DNA from: Chelatococcus reniformis
GTDB taxonomy: Bacteria > Pseudomonadota > Alphaproteobacteria > Rhizobiales > Beijerinckiaceae
Assembly (NCBI RefSeq): GCF_014640075.1
Contig: NZ_BMGG01000008.1
Location: forward strand, 276,943-340,942
Reading direction: 5' to 3'
DNA length: 64,000 nt
Positions 19,701 through 28,383 of the stretch are shown piece by piece (within the stretch, counting starts at the first letter, position 1; each line of letters opens with the position of its first letter). The notes under the pieces are model-generated. The model was given only the letters and a program-made list of their open reading frames with translations. It ran no database searches and was not told the DNA's origin. Made by a program: the position numbers and the translations under genes.

Positions 19701-20070
19701 CGGCGAAGGCCAGCCAATCAACCATGGACGCGAGCCCGGACGAGACCCACACGGGAAAGCGCAGCAGGACCTGCTGCGTCGCGCCGTCCGGAAGATCCCG
19801 CAGGGCGGCCCGCAGTTCGGGTATAGGCCACAGAATCTGGACCGGCGCGGTGGCGACCGACGAATTCAGCTCGACGACGTGGAACTCCGCCTCGCGGCCT
19901 CGCCGTGACACCACCTGCGGCGCGATGTGCTGGTGATCGGCCTCGCCCCTCAGATAGAGGAAGAAGAGATCCGGAGCCTCGACCACGGTTCGCTGCGCAA
20001 ACGCCTCCCCCGGTCGTCCGGCCCCGTCAGGCGCGGCCGGCGACATCAACGTCAGTCTCTCGTCTGGCAT
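16711..20070 (-). CDS. Bifunctional GT2-GT4 glycosyltransferase with GW-type domain
   Basis: A ~1119-residue protein in four parts. Residues ~1-300 are an uncharacterised beta-rich N-terminus. A GW-type domain follows (GAIRGWAAAGQGWDEPIDV...DLERLGIAAGYGGFSLRF), related to the two in the gene at 11006-13109. Next is a family-2 domain with TVSIVIPVYNAAEEL, IDDSSPD and NSDTTVMPRWLENL. Last is a family-4 domain with SFHDFYFVCPTIKLLD, VVPGNIGPPKGSELLK and a C-terminal ELWSAGIPVLGFDLGAVGE donor-site segment. A CGGTC...C cluster lies between. Two-headed enzymes of this kind assemble polysaccharide or glycan chains at the membrane. ATG 20070 is taken as start; ATG 20046 and GTG 20142 are alternatives. 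Confidence 0.8.
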   Translation of the reverse strand: MPDERLTLMSPAAPDGAGRPGEAFAQRTVVEAPDLFFLYLRGEADHQHIAPQVVSRRGREAEFHVVELNSSVATAPVQILWPIPELRAALRDLPDGATQQVLLRFPVWVSSGLASMVDWLAFAEGPDAANCTLWGRIPLRDAQVAQDGSLHTQLRCPGFNGAGELFLAVQFLPGGRDVAIGSPVLSWDISAPARPRQRNDNGLGLAHAAAPAPRPAGTAATLRVESNQRLSIAIRSARPAPELALTLNGIPLDEFAPWTEIVAGEEWLAELDIASFYGVALRANPELAFPLRFALVDAVTQTEIAAATHEGPAYRARGHIDTVAAGAIRGWAAAGQGWDEPIDVTVLVDGAPVHTLTAGEPRGDLERLGIAAGYGGFSLRFGVHPVWPVRPLSEVKIQWALNGQDIATAKQAMGAAPRTTQRSKVYAALAAIHAKRPTVSIVIPVYNAAEELRACLISLRQFTPREGVRWIVIDDSSPDADVAAVLSEYVSADGVEIHKNEANIGFTRTVNKGIALAGGDDVILLNSDTTVMPRWLENLRLAAYSDWNVATVTPLSDNAGPFSVPQPGAQDRLAGGAFDELGRLVSKASARLWPEVPTGHGFCLYIRRDCIEAIGPFDAEAFPIGYGEENDFCMRALRRGFKNIIDDRTFIHHVRSASFGEAKQPLYRSGREIIDERYPEYTELVRQCFTGVDIATIRSRVGSALLHAQWPTARVKRSILYVISKETGGTPQTNIDLMNGVSDDYDTYLLKSDNVTVTLERHSPQGRELLETLDLDLPLEITSHRSQEYDSVVAEWLVAYCIDMIHIRHFCWHSVGLFDAAAMLGVPVVMSFHDFYFVCPTIKLLDHDLTYCGGTCTAGEGRCRVDLWKPRSMPTLKHRWVHAWRAMFAGQLGKCAAFVTTSPYAKQVLLQAFPTLAERPFPVIPHGRDFQGFARTAPLPSRHEPLRIVVPGNIGPPKGSELLKAVKELDVGNVLDIHIVGNADKGLADANITLHGAYERERATEIFAALNPHIGAILSIWPETYCHTLTELWSAGIPVLGFDLGAVGERIAQHRGGWLMPISAPEEVYRFLLSLRSDPAELARGARAVHAWQEGEGSHYTVRDMAGAYKHLYREVGGW

Positions 20071-20228
20071 CCGCGTGGCTTGGCTGTTGCAACGCGGCGA
20101 TACTGGCCCAGATCGATGGAGGGAGCTACCCTCAATCGGCACGGCGCCGGCGGACGGAGGCGCGGCGCTACGCCCGGGCTACCCCCGGACGAGAGCCGCA
20201 GCGCCCCCGGATCGGGCCGGACGCGCTC

Positions 20229-21863
20229 TCAGGCGGCCGCGCCGATCTTCTCGCGCTTGACGACGATGCCGGCCTTGTCGCGGTCGAAGGTGTCGGCGGT
20301 GATGCCCTCGCTGCGCAGCACGTGCTTCTGGACTTTCTGCGTCGGCGTCTTGGGCAACTCGGCCAGCACGCGCACATAGCGCGGCACCATGAAATGCGGC
20401 ATGCGCGGGATCAGGAAGCGCACCAGCTCCGCCGGGTCCAGATCAGCCCCCTCGGCCAACGACACGGCCACGAGCACCTCGTCCTCGGCGTGTTCGCTCG
20501 GCACCGCCACGGCAGCGGCCTCCTTGACGGCCGGATGGGCGCAGACCTCGGTCTCGACCTCGAACGACGAGATGTTCTCGCCGCGCCGGCGAATGGCGTC
20601 TTTCATGCGGTCGACGAAGAAGTAGTTGCCCTCCTCGTCCACACGGAAGGCGTCGCCGGTATGGAACCAGCCATTGCGCCACGCCTTGGCTGTCGCCTCC
20701 GGGTTGTTGAGATAGCCGTGATTCATGCCCCAGGGCGTGTCGGTGCGCAGGATCAGCTCGCCCACGGTGCCGGCCTCGACCTCGCAGTCGTTCTCGTCCA
20801 CCACGCGGACGCTGACGCCGGGGCGCGGGCGCCCACACGTGGTCAGCGGCGCCGGGTTGCGCCCGGACACGATCGGGCAGGACGTTTCCGACATGTTGAA
20901 TACGGTATAGACCTCACAGCCGAAGCGTTCCCAGAACTGCGTCGCATCCTCGCACAGCGGCACCATCATCGCCGAGCGGAGCGTATGGTTGCGATCCTGG
21001 GGCGACGGCGGCTGCTTGACGACGAAGCTCGCCATCACGCCCAGCAGCGTGACCGTCGTCGCCTGGGTGGCACGCACGGTGGGCCAGAACTTGTCCGTCG
21101 CGAACGACTCGACGATGGCGCACGATCCGCCCCGCACCAGCGGCACGTAGACGGCACCGGTGCCGCCCACGTGGAACAAGGGCAGATTGACGAGATAGCG
21201 GTCATCGGGCCCGACGAAGGAGAAGGCGAGGTTTACCGCCTCGTGGATCTGCACGTAGGAGTTCAGCACGCCCTTCGACGGTCCGGTCGTGCCCGAGGTA
21301 TAGATGACCGCCTGCGTGTCCCAGGGGGCGATAGGCCGGCTTGGCGGCGCCAGCTCTCCCCCCTCCGGCGCCAGGACGGCACCGTCATGCACGGTCAGCC
21401 CGGCGACGGGATGAGCCGGGCCACCCAGCACCACGACCTCCTCCAGGCCGCCGCGATCGATGTCCGCGAGCCGTGGCATGAGCTCGGCATGGGCGACGAG
21501 CCTGCGGCCTCCGGTATTGGCGAGCACGTGCTCAAGGATGCGGCCGCGGTAGGCCAGGTTGATCGGCACGTAGACGGCGCCCAGATAGTTGATGGCGAAC
21601 CAGACGCGCAGGCAGTCGGGGCCGTTCGGCAGCCAGCTCAGTACATAGTCACCCTGGCGCACGCCGAGTTGCTGAAGGCCGATCGCCGTCTGCCGGACGC
21701 GGGCACGCGTTTCGCCGTACGTCCAGCTGCTGCCATCCTGGAAGACGGCGAAGACCTTGTCCGGTGTCTCGCGCGCCCAGCGGTCGAGCAACAGAGCGAT
21801 GATGCAATCCTCGGGACGCGGGATGCGCGGATCCCGCGTGCTCACGCCGGCCGTATCGGTCAT
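20229..21863 (-). CDS. AMP-dependent acyl-CoA ligase (CaiC-like)
   Basis: A 544-residue ANL-superfamily enzyme: AMP-binding P-loop YTSGTTGPSKG at 188-198, VFNMSETSCP adenine motif, GWFHTGDAFRVDEEGNYFFVDRMKD hinge and a C-terminal PTQKVQKHVLR segment with the catalytic Lys. The overall pattern (LSWLPNGPDCLRVWFAINYLGAVYVPIN) resembles crotonobetaine/carnitine-CoA ligases and related ATP-dependent acyl-CoA ligases. It would activate a carboxylic acid to its CoA ester with ATP. It is the last gene of a minus-strand group with an enoyl-CoA hydratase and a VOC protein, suggesting breakdown of a small organic acid. The start is ATG 21863; the substrate is unknown. Confidence 0.85.
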   Translation of the reverse strand: MTDTAGVSTRDPRIPRPEDCIIALLLDRWARETPDKVFAVFQDGSSWTYGETRARVRQTAIGLQQLGVRQGDYVLSWLPNGPDCLRVWFAINYLGAVYVPINLAYRGRILEHVLANTGGRRLVAHAELMPRLADIDRGGLEEVVVLGGPAHPVAGLTVHDGAVLAPEGGELAPPSRPIAPWDTQAVIYTSGTTGPSKGVLNSYVQIHEAVNLAFSFVGPDDRYLVNLPLFHVGGTGAVYVPLVRGGSCAIVESFATDKFWPTVRATQATTVTLLGVMASFVVKQPPSPQDRNHTLRSAMMVPLCEDATQFWERFGCEVYTVFNMSETSCPIVSGRNPAPLTTCGRPRPGVSVRVVDENDCEVEAGTVGELILRTDTPWGMNHGYLNNPEATAKAWRNGWFHTGDAFRVDEEGNYFFVDRMKDAIRRRGENISSFEVETEVCAHPAVKEAAAVAVPSEHAEDEVLVAVSLAEGADLDPAELVRFLIPRMPHFMVPRYVRVLAELPKTPTQKVQKHVLRSEGITADTFDRDKAGIVVKREKIGAAA

Positions 21864-22021
21864 CTGGTTCTCCCCATCCCATGTCGCAGGCCGGCTGCGG
21901 CGCAGCGCATGATGTCTTGTTGGTCTTGCTCGTCGTGAAGCTTGGCCGCGGGCAGCAGCCGGCTCCTGCCCCTGCTCTCGGCGATCGTTTCCAGGCCGCC
22001 CTCGGCGCCGGGCCGAAGCGC

Positions 22022-22795
22022 TCAGGCCTGCGGCACGAACCGCACGCCGCCGAGTTCGAAGCCGCCGTTGGCGACCGGATATCCCTTGGCCGCCGCACGG
22101 CTCAGGACGCCGGCGGGATCGACCGTTTCAACGATCAGCGTGCGGATCGTTTCACGGGTGCCGGCGGGTGCCTTGGCGAAGCGGATCTGCGTCATGTCGA
22201 CGTCGATGTGGCCGCCGTCGGCATCGGCCACGTAGTCCTTCTCGATCAGCCTGGCCCAATGGCGGCCGAGCCCCTCGGCGTCCGGGCTCTCGACCACGAT
22301 CGCCTTGAGCGACTGGGTCACGTCGGTCTTGATGGCATGCTGCCAGCCGTCACCGCCGGCCGGATAGTAGGACCCTTTGAGATCCTCTTCGCCCGGCGTG
22401 CGATCGAACTCGAGCATGGCGGCGCGGCACTGGCGCGGATGCAGCTGCACGCCGACGAAACCGTCGTGGTCGAGCGGATGGGCGATCGGCACGCCCATCG
22501 CTTCGGCGTGGGCACCGCGGCGCAGGGGATCGCTGCAATTGAAGATCGCCATGTAGCCACCGACCCCGCCGCTGCGTTCCATGAAGCGGCCGGCGGCGGT
22601 GTTGTCTTCGACCGGCGCCACCACCTCGAGAAAGGAGAGGCCGAACGGGAACAGCGCGTTCACGAGGCCGTACTTGCGCACGTGGGGATCCTCGTAGGCG
22701 AGCTTCACGCCGAAGATCGCCGGCACATCGGCTTTGACCTTGTCCAGGTCGGTCGCGCACAGCGCAATCTGGCGGAGGCGGAAGTAGTCGGCCAT
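22022..22795 (-). CDS. VOC (glyoxalase-like) family protein
   Basis: A 257-residue protein beginning MADYFRLRQIALCATDLDKVKADVPAIFGV, the typical opening beta-alpha-beta unit of vicinal-oxygen-chelate proteins. A second related half starts near IKTDVTQSLKAIVVESPDAEGLGRHWARLI. His and Glu residues suited to metal binding occur (LHPRQCRAAMLEFD), but I cannot fix the metal site. The ATG at 22795 directly follows the stop of the enoyl-CoA hydratase gene (22797-22799) with one base between, which points to translational coupling. A role as isomerase, epimerase or ring-opening enzyme in the same pathway is inferred from context. Confidence 0.75.
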   Translation of the reverse strand: MADYFRLRQIALCATDLDKVKADVPAIFGVKLAYEDPHVRKYGLVNALFPFGLSFLEVVAPVEDNTAAGRFMERSGGVGGYMAIFNCSDPLRRGAHAEAMGVPIAHPLDHDGFVGVQLHPRQCRAAMLEFDRTPGEEDLKGSYYPAGGDGWQHAIKTDVTQSLKAIVVESPDAEGLGRHWARLIEKDYVADADGGHIDVDMTQIRFAKAPAGTRETIRTLIVETVDPAGVLSRAAAKGYPVANGGFELGGVRFVPQA

Positions 22796-22796
22796 G

Positions 22797-23588
22797 TCAG
22801 CGTCCCCGAAACACGGGCTGCCGCTTCTCGACGAAGGCGGCAGCAGCTTCACGATGATCGTCGGTGGTGGCGGCGCGCGTATGGTTCAGCGCCTCGTTGT
22901 CGAAGCAGGCCTCGAGCGGGGCATACTCCGCCATGTTGAGGTTGTGCTTGATGTAACCCAACGTGAGGCGCGGGCCCTTCGCCAGGGCCATGGCGTAAGC
23001 ACGTGCGGCCGCCTGGAAGCCGCCATCGTCGACGACTCGGGTGACGAGGCCGACGGCGAGCGCCTCGTCGGCGGTCAGGATCGGCGAGGTCAGGTAGAGC
23101 TCGCGCGCCTTGGCGCTGCCGAGCAGCTTGGTCAGGAAATAGGTGCCGCCGAAGTCGCCGGACAGCGCCACCTTGGCAAAAGCGGTGGTGAGCTTGGCCG
23201 AGCGGTTGGCAATGCGCAGGTCGCAAGCGAGGGCCAGCGATAGCCCCGCCCCCGCGGCCGCTCCTTCGATGGCGGCGATCGTGGGCTTGCGCATCTCGTG
23301 GAGCACGCGCGCCGCCTCCATCTTGCGGCGCAGGTCCTCGACCCGGTCGTCCAGCAGCGCGGAGCGCCCCTCGCCCGCCGCCATCGCCTTGACGTCGCCG
23401 CCGACGCAGAAGCTGCCGCCCGCGCCGGTAAGCATCACCGCGGCGACCGCGGGATCGGACGCCGCGCGCCTGGTCGCGTCGAGCAGGGCTTCGAGGATTT
23501 CGGGGTTGAGCGCATTGCGCCGCTCGGGCCGGTTGAGAGTGAGGGTCAGCAACCCGTCGTCGAGCGTTTCGAGCAGCACCTCAGCCAT
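22797..23588 (-). CDS. Enoyl-CoA hydratase/isomerase
   Basis: A 263-residue crotonase-fold protein. The opening LLTLTLNRPERRNALNPEI, the first oxyanion-hole segment GGSFCVGGDVKAMA and the second one AAIEGAAAGAGLSLALACDLRIA are all present. The first hydratase Glu position is not obvious in the ALSGDFGGTYFLTKLLG segment, so an isomerase or other crotonase activity is possible. It is the first gene of the three-gene acyl-CoA operon on the minus strand, with the VOC gene following one base later. The ATG at 23588 fits the family start. Confidence 0.85.
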   Translation of the reverse strand: MAEVLLETLDDGLLTLTLNRPERRNALNPEILEALLDATRRAASDPAVAAVMLTGAGGSFCVGGDVKAMAAGEGRSALLDDRVEDLRRKMEAARVLHEMRKPTIAAIEGAAAGAGLSLALACDLRIANRSAKLTTAFAKVALSGDFGGTYFLTKLLGSAKARELYLTSPILTADEALAVGLVTRVVDDGGFQAAARAYAMALAKGPRLTLGYIKHNLNMAEYAPLEACFDNEALNHTRAATTDDHREAAAAFVEKRQPVFRGR

Positions 23589-24031
23589 TGGGGCCGCCCA
23601 TCGTTTTGGCCCGGTGCGGTCCCATCGGCCGCTCGAGCATTGCCCGCATCGCGTTGTTCATCAGCGCTTTCTCCCGCAGGGCTCGCCGCTCTGTGGAGGC
23701 GAGGCCACTTCCCTATCGGAGCAGCTTTTTGACGACGCGAAAACCCTCCCCGGCGGAATGGCGCGATGCGGACGGCTCAATCCAGCGAGCGCACCAGCCC
23801 ATGGAATCGCCCCGCCCCTCGCTGGACCAGCGCACGTAGTCGCGCGGAGCGGCGCCCTGATCGACGGCGCGCCCGTCCGTCGAGGCCTGAGCAGCGCCGG
23901 GCCTTTATAACTTTCTTATAAAGACGGCTCGCCACGTCTCTCGATCCCTTACGGGTTCCCTATCAGCTTCCGAGCGTTCCCGACGCCACGGCCCGCGGCC
24001 CTGGCCACGGACGCGTTTCGAGGGTGCTTCG
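23589..24031. other. Divergent control region for acyl-CoA operon and kdp operon
   Basis: A 443-bp non-coding stretch. Its left part must hold the promoter for the minus-strand crotonase operon. The right part contains a strong palindrome at 23903-23923 and leads into the kdp genes. No convincing gene was seen in it. Confidence 0.6.
23903..23923 (+). promoter_or_regulatory. Candidate KdpE operator
   Basis: CTTTATAA-CTTTC-TTATAAAG is a perfect inverted repeat with 8-bp arms. It is strikingly AT-rich in a GC-rich setting and lies about 110 bp before the first kdp small gene. The Escherichia coli KdpE site, as I recall it, contains TTTATACTTTTTTTACA, which this resembles. The response regulator KdpE is encoded in the same cluster, so autoregulation of kdp by potassium stress is the natural inference. 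Confidence 0.55.
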
Positions 24032-24115
24032 ATGCTGGACGTGATTGTTCTTGCGATGGGCTTCGGCCTGTTCGCGGTCGCCGTGGCCTATACGGTCGCG
24101 TGCGAACAGCTGTGA
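24032..24115 (+). CDS. 27-aa membrane peptide at head of kdp operon
   Basis: ATG at 24032 opens a 27-residue peptide that starts MLDVIVLAMGFGLFAVAVA and ends YTVACEQL. It is almost entirely one transmembrane helix with a short polar tail, and it ends 10 bases before the KdpF start. I recall similar short peptides ahead of kdpF in other Hyphomicrobiales, but no function is established to my knowledge. It could be an additional small subunit or a leader peptide of the potassium ATPase. Its position, hydrophobicity and regular codons make it likely to be real. Confidence 0.65.
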   Translation: MLDVIVLAMGFGLFAVAVAYTVACEQL

Positions 24116-24125
24116 GGGCCGGCGC

Positions 24126-24215
24126 ATGAGCTTCGACTATCAGCTCGCCGCCTTGGTCATGGCAGGTCTGCTCGTCTATCTCACCTATGCCTTGCTCCGC
24201 CCCGAGCGGTTCTAG
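24126..24215 (+). CDS. kdpF: Potassium-transporting ATPase small subunit KdpF
   Basis: A 29-residue single-helix protein that starts MSFDYQLAALVMAGLLVY and ends LTYALLRPERF. The C-terminal YALLRPERF block is the KdpF hallmark. KdpF stabilises the KdpABC complex in the inner membrane. It lies directly upstream of kdpA, as in most bacteria, with about 108 bp between the two genes. Confidence 0.85.
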   Translation: MSFDYQLAALVMAGLLVYLTYALLRPERF

Positions 24216-24323
24216 ATCCGACTGATCACCTAACGAAATCAGCCAGATCTATCTAAATTTCCAGCATGATCTTATCGCAAAGCCGGCCTCATTTTGCGGT
24301 TCATGCTCACGCGAGGTCGTACC

Positions 24324-26027
24324 ATGACTGTCAACGGCTGGATTCAGGTCGCGCTCTACTGCGCGATCATCATCGCGCTGGTGAAGCCGCTGGGCTATTA
24401 CATGACCCGCGTCTTCAATGGCGAGGTCACCTGGCTCAGGCCCGTCGAGCGTGCGCTCTACGCGGCCGCGGGCACCAACGAGCGTGAGGAGCAGCACTGG
24501 CTGACCTATGGCCTCGCGCTGCTGCTCTTCAACGGCCTCGGCTTCCTACTGCTGTACGCCCTTCAGCGAGCCCAAGGCGCGTTGCCGCTCAACCCGGCCG
24601 GCATGACCGCGGTCGCGCCGGACCTCGCCTTCAACACCGCAATCTCGTTCGTCACCAACACCAATTGGCAGAACTACGGTGGCGAGAGCACGATGAGCTA
24701 TCTCACGCAGATGGCCGGCCTCACCGTGCAGAACTTCGTGTCGGCCGCCACCGGCATCGCGCTGGCCGTCGCGCTGATCCGCGGCTTCGCGCGTGCTTCG
24801 GCCCGCACGGTCGGCAATTTCTGGGTCGATCTGACCCGCGCGACGCTCTACGTGCTGCTGCCGATCTGCGTCGTCCTCGCCCTCGTCCTGGTGTGGCAGG
24901 GCATGCCGCAGACCCTCGGACCGTATGTGGACGCCGTCACGCTGGAGGGTGGCAAGCAGACCATCGCCGTCGGCCCGGTCGCCTCGCAGACCGCGATCAA
25001 GATGCTCGGCACCAACGGTGGCGGCTTCTTCAATGCCAACGCCGCGCACCCGTTCGAAAACCCCAACGCGCTGACCAACCTCCTCCAGATGGTCGCGATC
25101 TTCGCCGTGGGCGCGGGGCTGACCAACGTCTTCGGCCGCATGGTCGGCGACGAGCGTCAGGGGTGGGCGATCTTCGCCGCCATGGGCGTGCTGTTCCTCG
25201 CCGGCGTCGCCGTCTGCTACGGCGTGGAGGCCGCCGGCAACCCGGCGCTGCATGCGCTGGGTCTCGACGGCGCCAGCATGGAGGGCAAGGAGGTCCGCTT
25301 CGGCACGCTCGCCTCCACGCTCTTTGCCGTGGTCACCACCGCCGCCTCCTGCGGCGCGGTCAACGCCATGCATTCGAGCCTGATGCCGCTCGCCGGCATG
25401 ATCCCGCTCCTCAACATGCAGCTCGGCGAGCTGATCATCGGCGGCGTCGGCGCCGGCCTCTACGGCATGCTGCTGATGGTCATCATCGCCCTGTTCGTCG
25501 CCGGCCTGATGGTGGGCCGCACCCCCGAGTACCTCGGCAAGAAGATCGAGGCCAGGGAAGTGAAGATGACGCTGCTCGGCATCCTCGTGCTGCCGCTGGT
25601 GATCCTGGGCTTCACCGCCATCGCCGTGGTGCTGCCGACCGGCACGGCGTCCATGGGCAACCCGGGCCCGCACGGCTATTCGGAAGCTCTCTACGCCTAC
25701 ACGTCGGGCGCCGCCAACAACGGTTCGGCCTTCGGCAGCCTCACCGGCAACACGCTCTGGTATAATCTGACGATCGGCATCGCGATGATGATCGGCCGCT
25801 TCTTCGTCATCATCCCGGCGCTGGCCATTGCCGGCTCCATGGCCGCCAAGAAGACCGTGCCGCCCTCCGCCGGCACCTTCCCCACGCACGGCGCCCTGTT
25901 CGTCGGCCTGCTCGTCGGCGTGGTGCTGATCATCGGCGGCCTCACCTACTTCCCGTCCCTGGCGCTGGGGCCGATCGTCGAACAGCTGGCGATGATGGCG
26001 GGGCAGACCTTCGCCGCGGGGAACTGA
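24324..26027 (+). CDS. kdpA: Potassium-transporting ATPase subunit KdpA
   Basis: A 567-residue polytopic membrane protein and the potassium-selective channel-like subunit of KdpFABC. The four pore-loop segments are recognisable: [43 protein letters not shown] and the [12 protein letters not shown] block. The start [24 protein letters not shown] matches other KdpA proteins, so ATG 24324 (GAGGT upstream) is chosen over an in-frame start at 24294. It is followed after three bases by a small membrane gene and then kdpB. Confidence 0.95.
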   Translation: MTVNGWIQVALYCAIIIALVKPLGYYMTRVFNGEVTWLRPVERALYAAAGTNEREEQHWLTYGLALLLFNGLGFLLLYALQRAQGALPLNPAGMTAVAPDLAFNTAISFVTNTNWQNYGGESTMSYLTQMAGLTVQNFVSAATGIALAVALIRGFARASARTVGNFWVDLTRATLYVLLPICVVLALVLVWQGMPQTLGPYVDAVTLEGGKQTIAVGPVASQTAIKMLGTNGGGFFNANAAHPFENPNALTNLLQMVAIFAVGAGLTNVFGRMVGDERQGWAIFAAMGVLFLAGVAVCYGVEAAGNPALHALGLDGASMEGKEVRFGTLASTLFAVVTTAASCGAVNAMHSSLMPLAGMIPLLNMQLGELIIGGVGAGLYGMLLMVIIALFVAGLMVGRTPEYLGKKIEAREVKMTLLGILVLPLVILGFTAIAVVLPTGTASMGNPGPHGYSEALYAYTSGAANNGSAFGSLTGNTLWYNLTIGIAMMIGRFFVIIPALAIAGSMAAKKTVPPSAGTFPTHGALFVGLLVGVVLIIGGLTYFPSLALGPIVEQLAMMAGQTFAAGN

Positions 26028-26030
26028 GCC

Positions 26031-26192
26031 ATGCGCGCCTCCCGCACCTCGCGTGGCCCAAGACCGGTGGCTGACCTCTCCCGCCGCGCCTATCCGACGC
26101 GCCTGCGCGCGTCGGAGGTGATCCTGGGCTCGGCGGCCCTGCTGGTTCTCCTGACCCTCGGCCTTCGCTTGCTCGCCGGATCGGCGGGCTGA
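26031..26192 (+). CDS. 53-aa single-helix protein between kdpA and kdpB
   Basis: The ATG at 26031 begins three bases after the kdpA stop and gives 53 residues. The N-terminal ~30 residues are very basic (eleven Arg; it begins [20 protein letters not shown]). A hydrophobic helix follows ([20 protein letters not shown]) and the tail is short (GSAG). By the positive-inside rule the arginine-rich part should be cytoplasmic. The stop is about 50 bp before kdpB. I do not recognise a family. Its spacing and topology suggest a small accessory subunit or assembly factor of the Kdp pump. Confidence 0.6.
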   Translation: MRASRTSRGPRPVADLSRRAYPTRLRASEVILGSAALLVLLTLGLRLLAGSAG

Positions 26193-26242
26193 GAGCCGCG
26201 CAACACCTCTTTGACCGGCCTCATGGCCGTGGAGCGACCAAG

Positions 26243-28369
26243 ATGGCGAAAACGTCCTCGAGCGTCCTTGATCCGAAGATACTCGTGCCGGCGATCGGCT
26301 CGTCCTTTGCCAAGCTCGATCCCCGCGTCCAGATCAAGAACCCCGTCATGTTCGTCCTGGAGGTCGTCGCGATCCTGACGACGGTCCTCCTGGCGCGCGA
26401 CCTCGTGACCGGCGGCGCGAACATCGGCTTCTCTTTCCAGATCATCCTGTGGCTCTGGATCACCCTCCTCTTCGCCAATTTCGCCGAAGCGGTGGCTGAG
26501 GGGCGCGGCAAGGCCCAGGCTGACAGCCTGCGCCAGGCTCGGATCGACATCATGGCCAAGCGCCTCCATGATCCGGATCGGCGCGACCTCTTCCAGTCTG
26601 TTCCGGCGCTGGATCTCCAGCCCGACGACGTGGTGCTCGTGGAGGCAGGCGACTTCATTCCCTCCGACGGCGAGGTCATCGAGGGCGTCGCCTCCGTCAA
26701 CGAGGCGGCCATCACCGGCGAGTCCGCCCCGGTGATCCGCGAATCCGGCGGCGACCGCTCGGCGGTCACCGGTGGCACGCAGGTGCTGTCGGACTGGATC
26801 AAGGTCCGCATCACCTCGGCCCCGGGCTCCACCTTCCTCGACCGCATGATCGGCCTGATCGAGGGCGCCCAGCGGCAAAAGACGCCCAACGAGATCGCGC
26901 TCAACATCCTGCTGGCGGGCCTCACGCTGATCTTCGTCTTCGCCGTGGCCTCGATCCCCAGCTTCGCCGCCTACGCCGGCGGCTCGATCGGCGTCATCGT
27001 GCTCGTTGCCCTGTTCGTCACGCTGATCCCCACGACCATCGGGGCGCTGCTGTCCGCCATCGGCATCGCCGGCATGGATCGGCTGGTGCGCTTCAACGTG
27101 CTCGCCATGTCCGGCCGCGCCGTCGAAGCGGCGGGCGACGTCGACACGCTGCTGCTCGACAAGACCGGCACGATCACGCTCGGCAACCGTCAGGCCACCG
27201 AGTTCCTCCCCGTCGCCGGCGTCGCGGAGCGGGACCTGGCGGACGCGGCCCAGCTCTCCTCGCTCGCCGACGAGACCCCGGAGGGCCGCTCCATCGTCGT
27301 GCTCGCCAAGGAAAAATACGGCATCCGCGAGCGCGACATGGCGAGCCTGGATGCGCACTTCGTGCCATTCACGGCCCAGACGCGCATGAGCGGTGTCGAC
27401 ATCGGCGGCTCGTCGATCCGCAAGGGCGCGGTCGAGGCGGTCCTCGCGGCCGTCAGCGCCCAGGTGTCGGCGGCCGTGTCGGCGCCCCTCTCCGCCCCTG
27501 CCTCTGGCGGCACCCACGCCGCCGTGGCGGTGCGACCGTCCGCCTCCGCCAACAGCGTCCGCGAGATCCAGGCCATCGCCGAGCGTATCGGCAAGGCCGG
27601 CGGCACACCGCTCGCCGTCGCCCGCGACGGCAAGCTGCTCGGCGTCATCCACCTCAAGGATATCGTCAAAGGCGGCATTCGCGAGCGCTTCGCCGAGCTG
27701 CGCCGCATGGGCATCCGCACGGTGATGATCACCGGCGACAACCCCATGACCGCGGCCGCCATCGCCGCCGAGGCGGGTGTCGACGACTTCCTCGCCGAGG
27801 CGACGCCGGAGAACAAGCTCCAGCTGATCCGCGACGAGCAGGCCAAGGGCAAGCTGGTCGCCATGTGCGGCGACGGCACCAACGATGCCCCGGCCCTGGC
27901 CCAGGCCGACGTCGGCGTCGCCATGAACACCGGCACCGTCGCGGCGCGCGAGGCCGGCAACATGGTGGACCTCGACAGCGACCCCACAAAGCTCATCGAG
28001 ATCGTGGAGATCGGCAAGCAGTTGCTGATGACGCGCGGCTCGCTCACCACCTTCTCCATCGCCAACGACGTGGCGAAATACTTCGCCATCATCCCGGCGA
28101 TGTTCGCCGCGATCTACCCGCAGCTCGGGCTGCTCAACATCATGGGCCTGAAGACGCCGGAAAGCGCCATCCTGTCGGCCATCATCTTCAACGCCCTGAT
28201 CATCGTGGCGCTGATCCCGCTGGCGCTGAAGGGCGTGCGCTACCGGGCCATCGGCGCCGGCCCGCTGCTCGCCCGCAACCTCCTGATCTACGGCCTCGGC
28301 GGCATCATCGTGCCGTTCATCGGCATCAAGCTCGTCGACATCGTCATCACCGCCGTCGGCCTCGCGTGA
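26243..28369 (+). CDS. kdpB: Potassium-transporting ATPase ATP-binding subunit KdpB
   Basis: A 708-residue P-type ATPase subunit that drives potassium uptake by KdpA. Landmarks are [10 protein letters not shown] (TGES near res 158), the phosphorylation motif DKTGTIT with Asp at about 306, KGAVEAV in the nucleotide domain, [31 protein letters not shown], and [23 protein letters not shown] (Asp ~544). An unusual Ala/Ser/Pro-rich insertion of roughly 35 residues (about res 400-438) interrupts the nucleotide-binding domain before [19 protein letters not shown], making the protein somewhat longer than usual. The ATG at 26243 has GGAG eight bases upstream. Confidence 0.95.
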   Translation: MAKTSSSVLDPKILVPAIGSSFAKLDPRVQIKNPVMFVLEVVAILTTVLLARDLVTGGANIGFSFQIILWLWITLLFANFAEAVAEGRGKAQADSLRQARIDIMAKRLHDPDRRDLFQSVPALDLQPDDVVLVEAGDFIPSDGEVIEGVASVNEAAITGESAPVIRESGGDRSAVTGGTQVLSDWIKVRITSAPGSTFLDRMIGLIEGAQRQKTPNEIALNILLAGLTLIFVFAVASIPSFAAYAGGSIGVIVLVALFVTLIPTTIGALLSAIGIAGMDRLVRFNVLAMSGRAVEAAGDVDTLLLDKTGTITLGNRQATEFLPVAGVAERDLADAAQLSSLADETPEGRSIVVLAKEKYGIRERDMASLDAHFVPFTAQTRMSGVDIGGSSIRKGAVEAVLAAVSAQVSAAVSAPLSAPASGGTHAAVAVRPSASANSVREIQAIAERIGKAGGTPLAVARDGKLLGVIHLKDIVKGGIRERFAELRRMGIRTVMITGDNPMTAAAIAAEAGVDDFLAEATPENKLQLIRDEQAKGKLVAMCGDGTNDAPALAQADVGVAMNTGTVAAREAGNMVDLDSDPTKLIEIVEIGKQLLMTRGSLTTFSIANDVAKYFAIIPAMFAAIYPQLGLLNIMGLKTPESAILSAIIFNALIIVALIPLALKGVRYRAIGAGPLLARNLLIYGLGGIIVPFIGIKLVDIVITAVGLA

Positions 28370-28383
28370 TTGGACCTGTGACC

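Noticed and set aside
24546-27652. Long minus-strand frames opposite kdpA and kdpB
   Set aside because: Antisense shadows of highly conserved ATPase genes; composition is unlike protein.
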